The notes under the pieces were generated by a model. It had not been told where the DNA came from and did no database searches. It saw only the letters and a list, made by a program, of their open reading frames with translations. Of a stretch of 29,495 nucleotides of DNA, positions 19,116 through 27,817 are shown piece by piece (the first letter of the stretch is position 1; each line of letters opens with the position of its first letter). The stretch is from Flavobacteriales bacterium (lineage in GTDB: Bacteria; Bacteroidota; Bacteroidia; Flavobacteriales_F; PHOS-HE28), in the NCBI GenBank assembly GCA_016705955.1, contig JADJKO010000015.1, forward strand, positions 1 through 29,495, read 5' to 3'. A program made the position numbers and the translations under genes.

Positions 19116-19145
19116 TTGCACGTTGAACCTGTCCTTTTCCTTTGG
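19116..19145 (+). promoter_or_regulatory. Possible promoter of the epimerase-wecG pair
   Basis: TTTG at 19116-19119, 18-base spacer, TTCCTTTG at 19138-19145 (one mismatch to TAnnTTTG). The first start codon follows 34 bases later. The rest of the 215-base divergent gap (18965-19179) shows nothing else. Confidence 0.35.
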
Positions 19146-19179
19146 GCCGTCCCTGAAAGTGTGTTGAAGCGAACAGAGA

Positions 19180-20108
19180 ATGGAGATGCGGTTACTGATC
19201 ACGGGCGGGTCCGGTTTCATCGGAACGAATCTGATCCGGTTCTATGAAGAGAAGCAGGTTCCCATCCTGAACCTCGACTGGAACCCGCCTCTTTGCCCGG
19301 ACCAGCTTCCTTATTGGAAGGAAGCGGACATCCTCAATGGTGAAGCATGCGGCCAACTGATCAGGGAATTCGCGCCCACGCACGTCGTACACCTTGCCGC
19401 ACGAACGGATACCGATGAAGCAACCGACGTGGAGGCCTACCGCCAGAACCATGAGGGCACGCGACTCCTTCTGGAGCAGTTGAAAGCCTGTCCGTCTATC
19501 CAGCGGGTCATCGTAACAAGCACGCAGTTCGTCTGCGAAGCGGGCTACCAGCCCAAGGACGATCTGGACTTCAAGCCCTTCACCGTGTATGGGGAATCGA
19601 AGCGGCGTACCGAACTGATCACACGAGCCGCAGGGCTGGAGTGTTGCTGGACCATCATTCGGCCAACCACCATCTGGGGGCCATGGTCATTGCGCTACCG
19701 GGATGTGATGTTCAAGGTCATGCGCAAGGGCCTCTATTTCCACCCGGGTCGCAAGAAGGTCATCCGTTCTTATGGATATGTGGGCAATGTGGTCTGGCAG
19801 ATCGATCGGATCCTCACCGTACAGCGTGGGACGGTGGATGGTCGGGTCTTCTATGTCGGCGATGATCCGTTCGATCTGAAGATCTGGGTCGAGGCCGTGT
19901 CCAAGGCGCTCATCGGCAAACCGGTCCGATACATCCCGACATGGATCGTGACATCACGCCGATGGATCGGACGGAAGCAGCGCTCGGTTCGGCACCGTTC
20001 AGTATGAAGGAAGGGATCGAAAGGACGGTGCAGTGGTACGATGACGGCAGCGATCGTTGGCAACCCGGACCAAAGAAGGACGCACGTTCAACAGCGGATC
20101 AAGGATGA
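19180..20108 (+). CDS. NAD-dependent epimerase/dehydratase (extended SDR), one frameshift
   Basis: This probably makes or reduces a nucleotide-activated sugar for the polysaccharide. The Rossmann signature GGSGFIG is at residues 9-15 (MEMRLLITGGSGFIGTNLI), HLAARTD near 71, and the active-site YxxxK in VYGESKRRTE near 134. The TIIRPTTIWGPW segment is typical of the family. Near 19945 the frame breaks inside the C-terminal part; the other frame gives EAALGSAPFSMKEGIERTVQ, the expected end, and stops at 20106-20108. The corrected length is about 308 residues. Either ATG 19180 or 19186 could start it. The stop overlaps the next start as ATGA. The sugar cannot be identified. Confidence 0.82.
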
Positions 20109-20917
20109 CAGGGATCACCTTGCCACCAAAGAAGCGCGTCCTCACGGTCGATATTTCCGTCGGCACATTCGACGAGCAGGTTTCAATGATCGCACGGTTG
20201 GCCGCAAGCCGGACCTCTTCCTATGTCTGTTGCGTGAATGCACACATGACCGTGGAAGCCCGCGATCCAGCATTCGCGCAAGTGGTTAACGGAGCCGATC
20301 TGGCAACAGCCGATGGCATGCCGGTTCGCTATGCTATGAACCTGTTCCATCGTAAAGGTCAGGAACGCGTGGCCGGGAATGACCTCATGCCTGCGGTTCT
20401 TGAACGAGCGGCGGCGGAAGGACTTCGCGTTTTTCTTTACGGCGGGAAGGACACCACTCAAGCTGCGATCATCGAGCGCGCAGCGAAAGAGCATCCAACA
20501 CTGGTGATCGCTGGCGCACATGCTCCCCCATTCGGACCTCTGGAAACCCTGGATCTTTCTGCGGAGGCGCAACGGATCAACCAGTCGGGGGCCAACATCG
20601 TCCTGGTCTCGTTGGGCTGCCCGAAGCAGGAACGCTGGATGGCGCTGATGAAAGGTCGCGTGAACGCTGTGATGATCGGAATTGGCGGAGCATTCCTGCT
20701 GTATGCAGGGCTGGAACGCCGTGCTCCATCATGGATGAGAAAGCTGGCTTTGGAGTGGCTGTTCCGGTTAGGACTTGAGCCAAAAAGGTTGTGGAAGCGT
20801 TACTTGGTGACGAATTCTATCTTCCTTTACATGATTGTGAAGAGTTCGGCCAGCCGCCTGTTCAGCCGAAAACCGGAAATTGTCGAGCAGGATGGAACTG
20901 CGAGAGGAACAGCCTGA
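20105..20917 (+). CDS. WecG/TagA/CpsF family glycosyltransferase
   Basis: A GT26 enzyme that adds the second sugar (often N-acetylmannosamine or its uronic acid) to a polyprenyl-diphosphate-linked first sugar. The frame is intact, 270 residues from the ATG at 20105. Family blocks are all visible: CVNAHMTVEARDPAF, ADLATADGMPVRYA (the catalytic-type Asp), RVAGNDLMPA, VSLGCPKQERWMAL, GIGGAFLLYAGLERRAPSWM and EWLFRLGLEPKRLWKRYLV. A C-terminal amphipathic/hydrophobic end may attach it to the membrane. With wecB 2.4 kb downstream, which makes UDP-ManNAc, it fits a ManNAc-containing repeat unit. Translation is coupled to the epimerase gene by the ATGA overlap. Confidence 0.92.
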   Translation: MTGITLPPKKRVLTVDISVGTFDEQVSMIARLAASRTSSYVCCVNAHMTVEARDPAFAQVVNGADLATADGMPVRYAMNLFHRKGQERVAGNDLMPAVLERAAAEGLRVFLYGGKDTTQAAIIERAAKEHPTLVIAGAHAPPFGPLETLDLSAEAQRINQSGANIVLVSLGCPKQERWMALMKGRVNAVMIGIGGAFLLYAGLERRAPSWMRKLALEWLFRLGLEPKRLWKRYLVTNSIFLYMIVKSSASRLFSRKPEIVEQDGTARGTA

Positions 20918-20984
20918 AAACCACCACGTACAGGTCCTCGGATCATTGAATACCTCGACGAATTGTTGATTTTCTTCGACCAAC

Positions 20985-21015
20985 TTGACAAGACCGCAAC
21001 CCAAGCCTAGATTTG
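20985..21015 (+). promoter_or_regulatory. Promoter of the glycosylphosphotransferase gene
   Basis: TTG at 20985-20987, 20-base spacer, TAGATTTG at 21008-21015 (exact TAnnTTTG). It is 46 bases before the preferred start at 21062 and separates this gene from the epimerase-wecG unit. Confidence 0.6.
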
Positions 21016-21061
21016 CCCTCGCTCAACAGCCTTGGTTCAGGCAAGAGGGCACACCACACAG

Positions 21062-22207
21062 ATGGAACGGACAAAAGGAACGAGCGGAGGGGATGGTACC
21101 GGGCGTTCCGTCGGTGGATCCGACCGGGTCCAGGACCTGAATGCGTTGTTGCGTTCCGGCAAATTGTCCTTCCAGAACGTCCAGACCGGGCTGAACAAGG
21201 TGTTCACGTTGGATCCGCTCACCTCGGTGAAGGATCTGGTGATCGTGGGTGATGGTCCAGCGGCAGAGGAGATCTTCCGGTATTGTGAGGATCAAACGGT
21301 GCGGGGTTATCGGTTCCGCGGCATCTTCAATGATGAACCCATCAACGGGTTGCTCGGCTCGCGCCGTGTGGGCGATGTGGAGTCCATGAAGGCATACGTG
21401 ATCCAGAACAGGATCGATATCGTGTATTGCGCACTACCGGGCACACGGAAGCAGGACGTGACGGACCTGATGGAATTCTGTGAACGGAACACCATCCGGT
21501 TCCGGATCATCCCGAGCGGGGAGAGCTTCATTCCAGTGGTCAAGGTCTCCGAGCTCGAATTCCACGGAGCAGTGCCCGTGAGCAAGCTGCGCAAGGAGCC
21601 GATGGACCAGGGGATCAACCGCAGGGTCAAGCGTGCATTCGATATCGTCTTCTCGACCCTGGTCATCGCATTGGTGTTCACTTGGCTGTTCCCGCTTCTG
21701 GCGTTGTTCATCAAGCTGTCCAGCAAGGGTCCGGTCTTCTTCAAACAGATGCGTCTAGGCCGCGACAACAAGGCATTCGTCTGCTGGAAGTTCCGCAGCA
21801 TGCGCACGAATGTCGAAGCGGACGTGAAGCAGGCCACCAAGAACGACCCGCGTGTGACCGCCGTCGGCCGGTTCCTGCGGAAGAGCAATCTGGATGAACT
21901 GCCCCAATTCCTCAATGTGCTATCCGGTCAAATGAGCGTGGTGGGTCCCCGGCCTCATCCGTTGCGTTTGAATGACCAGTACCGGGACATCATCGACAAG
22001 TACATGGTGCGCCACTTCGTTCGGCCCGGGATCACGGGCTGGGCACAGGTGAACGGCATGCGGGGCGAAACCCGGACACCGGAATTGATGGAGCGTCGGG
22101 TGGAACTGGATGTGTGGTACTTGGAGAACTGGTCCTTCTTCCTGGATCTCAGGATCGTGGTGAAGACCGTGACCAATATGTTCGGTAAGGACGAGAACGC
22201 CTATTGA
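21062..22207 (+). CDS. Polyprenyl-phosphate glycosylphosphotransferase lacking the N-terminal membrane bundle
   Basis: The initiating enzyme of the pathway: it transfers a sugar-1-phosphate from a UDP-sugar to undecaprenyl phosphate. The frame is intact, 381 residues from ATG 21062; an upstream start at 21032 is less likely because it crowds the promoter. A polar leader is followed by a Rossmann-like domain (DLVIVGDGPAAEEIFRYC near 58-75), then the catalytic PglC-type domain: KRAFDIVFSTLVIALVFTWL membrane segment near 190, FFKQMRLGRDNKAF, WKFRSMRTN, NLDELPQFLNVLSGQMSVVG with the DE pair, GPRPHPL, and GITGWAQVNGMRGET. WbaP/WcaJ-type relatives in Bacteroidota usually start with four or five transmembrane helices before the Rossmann-like domain; no such helices are encoded here or just upstream. 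Confidence 0.9.
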   Translation: MERTKGTSGGDGTGRSVGGSDRVQDLNALLRSGKLSFQNVQTGLNKVFTLDPLTSVKDLVIVGDGPAAEEIFRYCEDQTVRGYRFRGIFNDEPINGLLGSRRVGDVESMKAYVIQNRIDIVYCALPGTRKQDVTDLMEFCERNTIRFRIIPSGESFIPVVKVSELEFHGAVPVSKLRKEPMDQGINRRVKRAFDIVFSTLVIALVFTWLFPLLALFIKLSSKGPVFFKQMRLGRDNKAFVCWKFRSMRTNVEADVKQATKNDPRVTAVGRFLRKSNLDELPQFLNVLSGQMSVVGPRPHPLRLNDQYRDIIDKYMVRHFVRPGITGWAQVNGMRGETRTPELMERRVELDVWYLENWSFFLDLRIVVKTVTNMFGKDENAY

Positions 22208-22235
22208 AGGCCTGCCCATTGGCGGGACCGGCCTT
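22207..22235 (+). terminator. Hairpin at the glycosylphosphotransferase stop
   Basis: AAGGCC (22207-22212) pairs with GGCCTT (22230-22235), with inner CCC/GGG pairs. It starts at the last base of the stop codon. The sequence after it (CTATTTGCTTTC) is only moderately T-rich. Confidence 0.45.
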
Positions 22236-22257
22236 GAGGTCTATTTGCTTTCAGCCC

Positions 22258-22287
22258 TTGCTTGAACCCACATCCCGCCTATATTTG
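22258..22287 (+). promoter_or_regulatory. rpsT promoter
   Basis: TTG at 22258-22260, 19-base spacer, TATATTTG at 22280-22287, an exact TAnnTTTG box. The rpsT ATG is 33 bases downstream, leaving a short leader with an AAAAAGGA stretch. Confidence 0.7.
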
Positions 22288-22319
22288 CGCCCCCTTCCGG
22301 AAAAAGGAATACTCAAGCA

Positions 22320-22574
22320 ATGGCCAACCATAAGTCCGCACTGAAGCGGGTTCGTCAGACGGAGACCCGCAACGACCGCAATCGTTACCAGAACAAGACC
22401 ACCCGTAACGCAGTGCGTGATATTCGCGCTACTGCGGACAAGAAGGAGGCTGAAAAGCTCCTCCCCGAGGTGACCGCGATGTTGGATAAGCTCGCCAAGC
22501 GCAACATCATCCACAAGAACAAAGCGGCCAACCTGAAATCCTCCGTGAAGAAGCACGTGAACGGATTGAAGTAG
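22320..22574 (+). CDS. rpsT: 30S ribosomal protein S20
   Basis: A primary 16S rRNA-binding protein of the small subunit. The 84 residues are all in frame, start MANHKSALKRVRQTETRNDR, and are strongly basic with the family blocks KSALKR and NIIHKNKAANLKSSVKKHV. Length is normal. It has its own promoter and a strong terminator, so it is a single-gene unit standing between polysaccharide genes. Confidence 0.96.
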   Translation: MANHKSALKRVRQTETRNDRNRYQNKTTRNAVRDIRATADKKEAEKLLPEVTAMLDKLAKRNIIHKNKAANLKSSVKKHVNGLK

Positions 22575-22594
22575 GCCGACCGAACCTATCTTGG

Positions 22595-22624
22595 ACAGGT
22601 CCTCATTGAGGGCCTGTTTGTTTT
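22595..22624 (+). terminator. rpsT rho-independent terminator
   Basis: ACAGGTCCTC (22595-22604), loop ATT, GAGGGCCTGT (22608-22617): a 10-bp stem with one G-U pair, followed by TTGTTTT. It is 21 bases after the rpsT stop and ends 12 bases before the radC start. Confidence 0.85.
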
Positions 22625-22635
22625 GTACCAACTCC

Positions 22636-23336
22636 ATGGACGAGAACGGCGAGCAGCGGATGCGGATCAGGGATTGGGCCAAGGAGGACCGACCCCGGGA
22701 GAAGCTCATGGGCTTGGGAGCAAGGTCACTCTCCGACGCGGAGCTGATGGCGATCCTGATCCGATCGGGTTCAGCGCAAGAGAGCGCATTGGACCTGTCG
22801 AAGAAGATCCTGGCGAAAGTTGGCAATGACCTGCACCGATTGGCGGGACTGGGCGTGCAGGATCTCATGAAGCACAAGGGCATGGGAGAAGCGAAAGCAA
22901 TGTCCATCCTAGCGGCATTGGAACTTGGTCGCCGACAACGGACCACGGATAGGCCGGAGCGACCAAGTGTGACCTAAGCGCGATCGCACACGATCTGATG
23001 CGGGAGAAGTTGGCCGATCTTCCGCACGAGGAGTTCTGGCTCTTGTTGTTGGATCGGGGAAACCGGCTGATCGAGCGCACGCCGGTGAGCCGGGGCGGCC
23101 TGCACGGGACGGTGGCGGATCCGAAGATCATCTTCAAGCTTGCACTGGATGTTCGAGCTTCGTGTATTGTGCTCTGCCATAATCACCCCAGCGGACAACT
23201 GCGACCCAGTGAGGAGGACATCAAGTTGACACGCAAACTCGTGGACGGCGCTCGGCTGCTGGACATCACGGTTCAGGATCACTTGATCATAGCCGGTGGA
23301 GGGTATTACAGTTTCGCGGATAACGGGATGATGTGA
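22636..23336 (+). CDS. radC: RadC family JAB/MPN domain protein, one frameshift
   Basis: A conserved bacterial protein with an N-terminal helix-hairpin-helix region and a C-terminal JAMM metalloprotease-like fold; its cellular role is unsettled. I chose ATG 22636 because the earlier candidate lies inside the rpsT terminator. Visible blocks are IRDWAKEDRPREKLMGLGAR, SLSDAELMAILIRSGSA, KGMGEAKAMSILAALELGRR, then after a shift near 22972 DLMREKLADLPHEEFWLLLL, and the metal site HNHPSGQLRPSEED near residue 185. Corrected length is about 233 residues, which is normal. The stop overlaps the wecB start (TGATG), suggesting coupled translation. Confidence 0.9.
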
Positions 23337-24457
23337 TGGCGAAGGTGAACGTGATCAGTGTCGTTGGTGCAAGACCGCAATTCGTCAAAGCCGCGGCCAT
23401 CGATCGGGCGATGAGCCGATCCGGAACAATGGTGCATTCGGTGTTGCACACGGGCCAGCATTACGACGAGCGCATAAGTGCCGTGTTCTTCAAGGAACTG
23501 GAATCCCGGAACCGCAATGGGACCTGGGTGTTGGCTCCGGCCACATGGTCATCAAACGGCAAGTATGTTGTCCGCGATCGAAAAGGTGCTGGTGGAAGCC
23601 AAGCCGGATGTCGTGCTCCTGTATGGCGATACGAACAGCACCCTCGCTGCCGCGATGGCCACTGCGAAGCTTCGGATCCCCATGGCCCACATCGAGGCCG
23701 GCCTGCGATCCTTCAACAAATCCATGCCGGAGGAGATCAACCGGATCATGTGCGACCATTGTTCCACCTGGTTGTTCTGCCCGACGATGGTTGCCGTGGA
23801 CAACCTGAGGCGCGAAGGATTCGAACCCAAGAGCAAAGGGCGGGCGACGATGGATTCTCCGCATGCGATCGAGCGGCGACGTGATGTATGACAACAGTTC
23901 GTACTTCTCCGCTGTTGCCGCCGAGCGTTCGGTGATATTGAAAACGCACGGATTGGTCGCTGAGAGATTCGTGTTGGCAACGATGCCGGGAGAACAATAC
24001 GGACGATGCGGATCGGCTCAAGGCGATCATCACCGGATTGGCGGGTGGCCTCGGCGCATGACCTTCCCGTGGTGCTCCATTGCATCCACGAACGCAGGAT
24101 CGCCTGGATCGTTCACCGGAACTGGCAACGGCCGCGAAGGACCTCGTCCTGATCCCACCGGTGGGTTATTTGGACACGGTCGCACTGGAGCGCAACGCGC
24201 GGTTGGTCATCACCGATTCCGGGGTGTCCAGAAGGAGGCCTTCTTCTTCAACAAACCCTGTGTGGTGCTTCGTGCGGAAACGGAGTGGGTGGAGTTGGTA
24301 CAGCGTGGACAAGCGGTTCGCGGATGCGACCCTGAAGCGGATTGATGAAGCCGTTGCAGGATCAACGAAGCATTGGCAAGCCGACTCACGAGGACCTGTA
24401 TGGTGATGGTCATGCTGCGGAGCGATCATTAAAGAATTGGAAGACGCGTTCACTTGA
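23336..24457 (+). CDS. wecB: UDP-N-acetylglucosamine 2-epimerase (non-hydrolysing), frameshifted
   Basis: Interconverts UDP-GlcNAc and UDP-ManNAc and so supplies the donor used by WecG/TagA-type transferases. Start MAKVNVISVVGARPQFVKAA at 23336. Further blocks come from three frames: HTGQHYDERISAVFFKEL, LLYGDTNSTLAAAMATAKL, AHIEAGLRSFNKSMPEEINR, MCDHCSTWLFCPT, LHPRTQDRLD, LVITDSGGVQKEAFFFNKPC and VVLRAETEWVELV. At least five indels (near 23500, 23870, 23985, 24060 and after 24225) are needed. The end reads THEDLYGDGHAAER and, after a shift, IKELEDAFT with a stop at 24455-24457. The corrected length of about 373 residues is normal, so this is probably a real gene with read errors. Confidence 0.85.
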
Positions 24458-24499
24458 GGCTATACTGGTTACGCCCGTTACCTTTCCAGCGTTCCCACT

Positions 24500-25822
24500 G
24501 CCGTGACCCAGGTATCTCGGGCGCTACTGCTCGCCGAGCCGACCCCTAGAGCTGAACCAGGCCGGTGCGTTGGGTATTGAAAAATTTGCTTGGCTGCGCT
24601 GTGCGCTTGGTCGCCACCGAGGATGAGTTAGAGATTGACTGACGGTGCCAAACTCCTACGGAAGTGAGCGATCCGAAGTGCTCAACATTCGTTCGTCCGG
24701 GCTGGGTTGAAGGCGAATGGCATAAGTCCGTCCGAACCGCCGACCCCATGCGATGAATGGGATCCTACATGTGTTCCCAAGTGATGAGGGTGATCTTCCG
24801 TTCGATGTGTTCCCGTGACCTTTTTCCTGCTTTCGCGCTATGGAGGAATGGAGTGGACTGCCATCCGATGAGCATGGTAGACCACGCGACTGATTCCCCT
24901 GACGCCTCACGACCTTGGATACCTGCATCGGCCTGTTGTTGATGAGGGGCGTGAACTCGGGAAGCGTGGGAAGCGTTTTGATCCCGGCTTGGAACCACCT
25001 GCGAGCGTTTACCGGTCGGATCAGCACGGGGATCTGCCAGACGATGGTTTCAAATACCTCGGCCGACCGCTTGGAGAACCATCGGTTCCACAATGCGTGA
25101 TGCCACATGGAAATTGAAGGACCCAAGAAAGATTCGCGTGTTGACCGGACGTTCAACGATCCTTTCCTCTTTGGATGAAGAGGCCCGCTCGGTATTCAAC
25201 ACATGTTCGAACCAAGTGATCCACTTTGTGCTCTCGGCTACTCGCGGCGAATGGGACCATGCGGTTCCTGTGATCATCCCGCATAGGCATCGCGTTGGTC
25301 GTACACGAACACTGCTGAAATAGGATGTCCATCCCGGCACAACACCAGCGCTCAACCTGGATTTGGCGGCAAAGAGATCCGCGCTGCAGCACAGTATCCA
25401 GCGGCCGATCCCAGGTTGAGCCGCCAGCATTTTCTTCGCCTGAAGGTGCCCGCCACTTTCCGCGAAATGGAGAAGCTCGGTATTCGCGAAGAGCACAAGC
25501 TGGGGATCCAATGATGGGATCGGATCTGGGTGCGGAACGTGTACGCCGCACCCGTGGTACCGATCCGGAGCAGGAGCGCGCAACGGAACTGATGATCCAT
25601 CCGTTCACGGTCATGGACAACACCCCTTTGTCACAAGCTCGGTCTCTCACCGGAGGAAGCGATTAATCCCGAAGTGCGCGCGCCGTGGATCGCCTCAGCG
25701 CATCGGCGGAACCTTCACGCGGACTTTGCACGGAGCTTTCATGGCGAAGTGCCGGTGCGAACACGGAATGGCGTGAAGCATCTCGCGATCATCCCGAAGC
25801 CGCCCACGATGCAGGCACCTGA
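24500..25822 (+). CDS. Polysaccharide deacetylase family protein, heavily frameshifted
   Basis: No single frame is long, but family phrases appear in order across three frames. RWVLKNLLGCAVRLVATEDE-like text lies near 24570-24630. SDEGDLPFDVFPVTFFLLSR is near 24780-24840. FKYLGRPLG is near 25045, RVLTGRSTILSS near 25134 and EWDHAVPV near 25248. GTTPALNLDLAAK is near 25340, VPATFREMEKLGIREEHKLG near 25444-25503, GTCTPHPWYR near 25538 and MIHPFTVMDN near 25592. This order matches the long Bacteroidota NodB-like deacetylases with an extra N-terminal domain. The reconstructed end EAAHDAGT stops at 25820-25822, three bases before the next ATG. The start is approximate. Its likely role is removal of N- or O-acetyl groups from a polysaccharide. 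Many indels are required, so catalytic residues cannot be checked. Confidence 0.65.
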
Positions 25823-25825
25823 CGC

Positions 25826-26713
25826 ATGCAGAGACGACAAGGGGTGGTGGGGTGCTGCGTTGTTGCGGGTGCGAGAACCGCTTGCCATTGGTACGCAGAG
25901 TTGGATCCTCGATATCGCTTCACCGGGCTGGGGCGTTGGTGGATGAAGAGCCGGGGCGATGCATGCCGCTCACGTGGCGCCGCAAGTGGGGTTTCAACTA
26001 TCTCTTTCAGCCCTATGGTCCGCAACAGCTCGGGTTGTTCCCCCCGATCGGCTCAGAAGGATCGGCACCGAAGCAATTCTCGCAGCCATTCCATCCCGAT
26101 TCCGTTACTGGGACACTTGCTGAACGAGTCCATGCATCGTTGATGAAGGATGGCGTCTCATGCGGAACGCATAGACCAAAGTCCTGTCGGTGAATGCTTC
26201 CATCGAAGAATTGCGCGAAGCATATTCCAAGGACACCGACGGAACATCGCTCCTCAGATGGCGAGACGTCGGTGAGCGAGCAACGGCTGCCGAGTTCTTC
26301 GGAACTGTTCTCGCGCACGACGGGTTCACGCTATGGCGCGAAGCACCCGTCGGATCTATGTGGCACTCCAGCGGGTCGTGGAAGAGGGATCCAACGCCGA
26401 TGGGTATGTCGCATTGTGCTGATCAACGGATGGATCCGCCATTCTCGGAGCGGTGTGTTTGCCACGTGGAAGGTCGTTCCATCCTGCTCAAATCGGCCAA
26501 TACACCTGCGGGCTTGGAAGCCATGGCCATATTCCGGATCATCGATCTAGGATCGCATCATGCCGAATCGGGATACGCTGCTGGACTTCCTGAGATCGAT
26601 GACACCCGTCCGTCGAGCGGTTCAACGCTGGATTCGGCGCGCGGCCCAGGGTATATTTACGCCTGGGTGCGGAACCGCCTTCCGCCTTCACTGCGGTGGT
26701 TCCGAAGCGATAG
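25826..26713 (+). CDS. FemAB/GNAT-like acyltransferase, heavily frameshifted
   Basis: The frame fragments follow the Bacteroidota family of FemAB-related acyltransferases. The first visible block is PLTWRRKWGFNYLFQPYGPQ with QLGLFPPIG near 25965-26050. Then come VNASIEELREAYSKG-like text near 26188 and the C-terminal domain ILLKSANTPAGLEAMA near 26476-26525 with RIIDL and LLDF. The tail is RNRLPPSLRWF near 26672-26703; a one-base correction gives a stop at 26711-26713. It begins at ATG 25826, right after the deacetylase. Acting on a polysaccharide or peptidoglycan acceptor is plausible from the family and context, but the acyl donor is unknown. At least six indels are needed. Confidence 0.55.
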
Positions 26714-26717
26714 GACG

Positions 26718-27353
26718 ATGGTGAAAGAACTGGTGAAGTAACGAAGGTGGTGGGGCATTCATTGCCGGAGCTGCGATGTGGAGTATCCACGAAGGATCCC
26801 CCTTCGTTTCCAAGGAACCTCGAACGCAGGCGAAGTGATGGCGCGGAATTGAGTCGCCCGGGTACGAGGAGCGTGAAGGGATCGCACCCGCTGAAGTGCG
26901 CAAGTGAAACGAAGAGCAACCGGTGCTGGCCAATCCTGGCACTGGGCCGGTCTGCCGATGCATCAAGGGATGTTGAACTAGTTCGATCATGCGGACAAAG
27001 CATTCACCAGCGCGTACCGCAAGCATCGGAAAGGAGAGGACGGATTGATATAGAAGTGGAGTCACTGAGCAGCCCCCTTTAATTGAAGGGTAACCGTGTT
27101 GATCGTGATCCCATGCTGGCCACAGGACAGAGCATGGTACCGTGGACAAGGCGTTGCTCCGCTTGGGGAACCTGAAGGCGGGGTAAGCCGCTGCTACAAT
27201 TACAGCAAGGAGGGTTTGGAATACGCGAGTTGCACAGCCTGCGGGAACACGGTTCTGGTCCGGGGCGATCGATGAGGAGATGACCGCCCAGGCCTTTACA
27301 TCGTTTCCCGGCCTTGGCGATGCCCGGGGATCGGCCCATGGCAGCAGCTCTGA
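26718..27353 (+). CDS. upp: Uracil phosphoribosyltransferase, heavily frameshifted
   Basis: Salvage enzyme making UMP from uracil and PRPP. The gene is invisible to ORF length but its motifs appear in order: MVKEL at 26718, a FIA-ELRDVEY-like block near 26757-26785, PSFPRNLERR near 26808-26837, YEEREGIAPAE near 26864-26896, GLPMHQGML near 26948-26974 followed by FDHADKAFTSAYRKHRKGED near 26983-27042, DIEVESLSSP near 27048, DPMLATGQSMV (PRPP loop) near 27108-27138, KEGLEYA near 27208, AIDEEMTAQA near 27269-27298, and GLGDA near 27312. The stop is likely TGA 27351-27353. About 210 residues after correction, the normal length. Such a conserved enzyme is unlikely to be a real pseudogene. Confidence 0.8.
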
Positions 27354-27358
27354 CGGCG

Positions 27359-27817
27359 ATGAACGCCGCAGGTGCTGTCAGCGTCCTCTTCACGAGCAAT
27401 CGATTGGTGTTCGCAGCGCCGGTCTCCTGGTGGATTCAACCACAGCTACCTCCAGACCATGGTCCTCTTGGCCATCGGTGGAAGCGGGGGGACCTTGATC
27501 TTCTTCCCGCTCGGGGAAGCGGGTGATGGAATGGTTCAGGCTGCGCTATGTGTGGAAGAGGAAGAACGACTTGCCCGCGGCCTGGCTGCCCGTCCTGTAT
27601 TCAGCACTGGAACGAACCGGTGGATCATTCATGGCTTGATCACATGGGATGTTCAGGCTGCCGACGATACAACCGATCCTATCCATACCGACGGCCGTTC
27701 TTGCCGCGAAAATATTTCAGCACGATCGGCGTACCCTTACCCGTTCTGGTATCCGTGGTGGTGGTATGGTTGGTCGTTCTGCATTCGCATGGGGCTTCAT
27801 CCGATGATGGCATCTAA
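27359..27817 (+). CDS. Small membrane protein, frameshifted
   Basis: The fragments suggest a short integral membrane protein. There is a hydrophobic stretch TMVLLAIGGSGGTLIFFPLG near 27450-27517, a basic segment (RLRYVWKRKNDLP) near 27540-27575, and a second hydrophobic segment GVPLPVLVSVVVVWLVVLHS near 27731-27788. The end is a TAA at 27815-27817, which overlaps the start of the following nucleotidase gene. The start is uncertain; 27359 is the first ATG after upp. I do not recognise a named family. Two-helix DedA/small multidrug-like or unknown Bacteroidota proteins are possible. Confidence 0.4.

Noticed and set aside
24656..25156. Minus-strand ORFs across the deacetylase region
   Set aside because: They are antisense to ordered deacetylase motifs on the plus strand and have no motif of their own.
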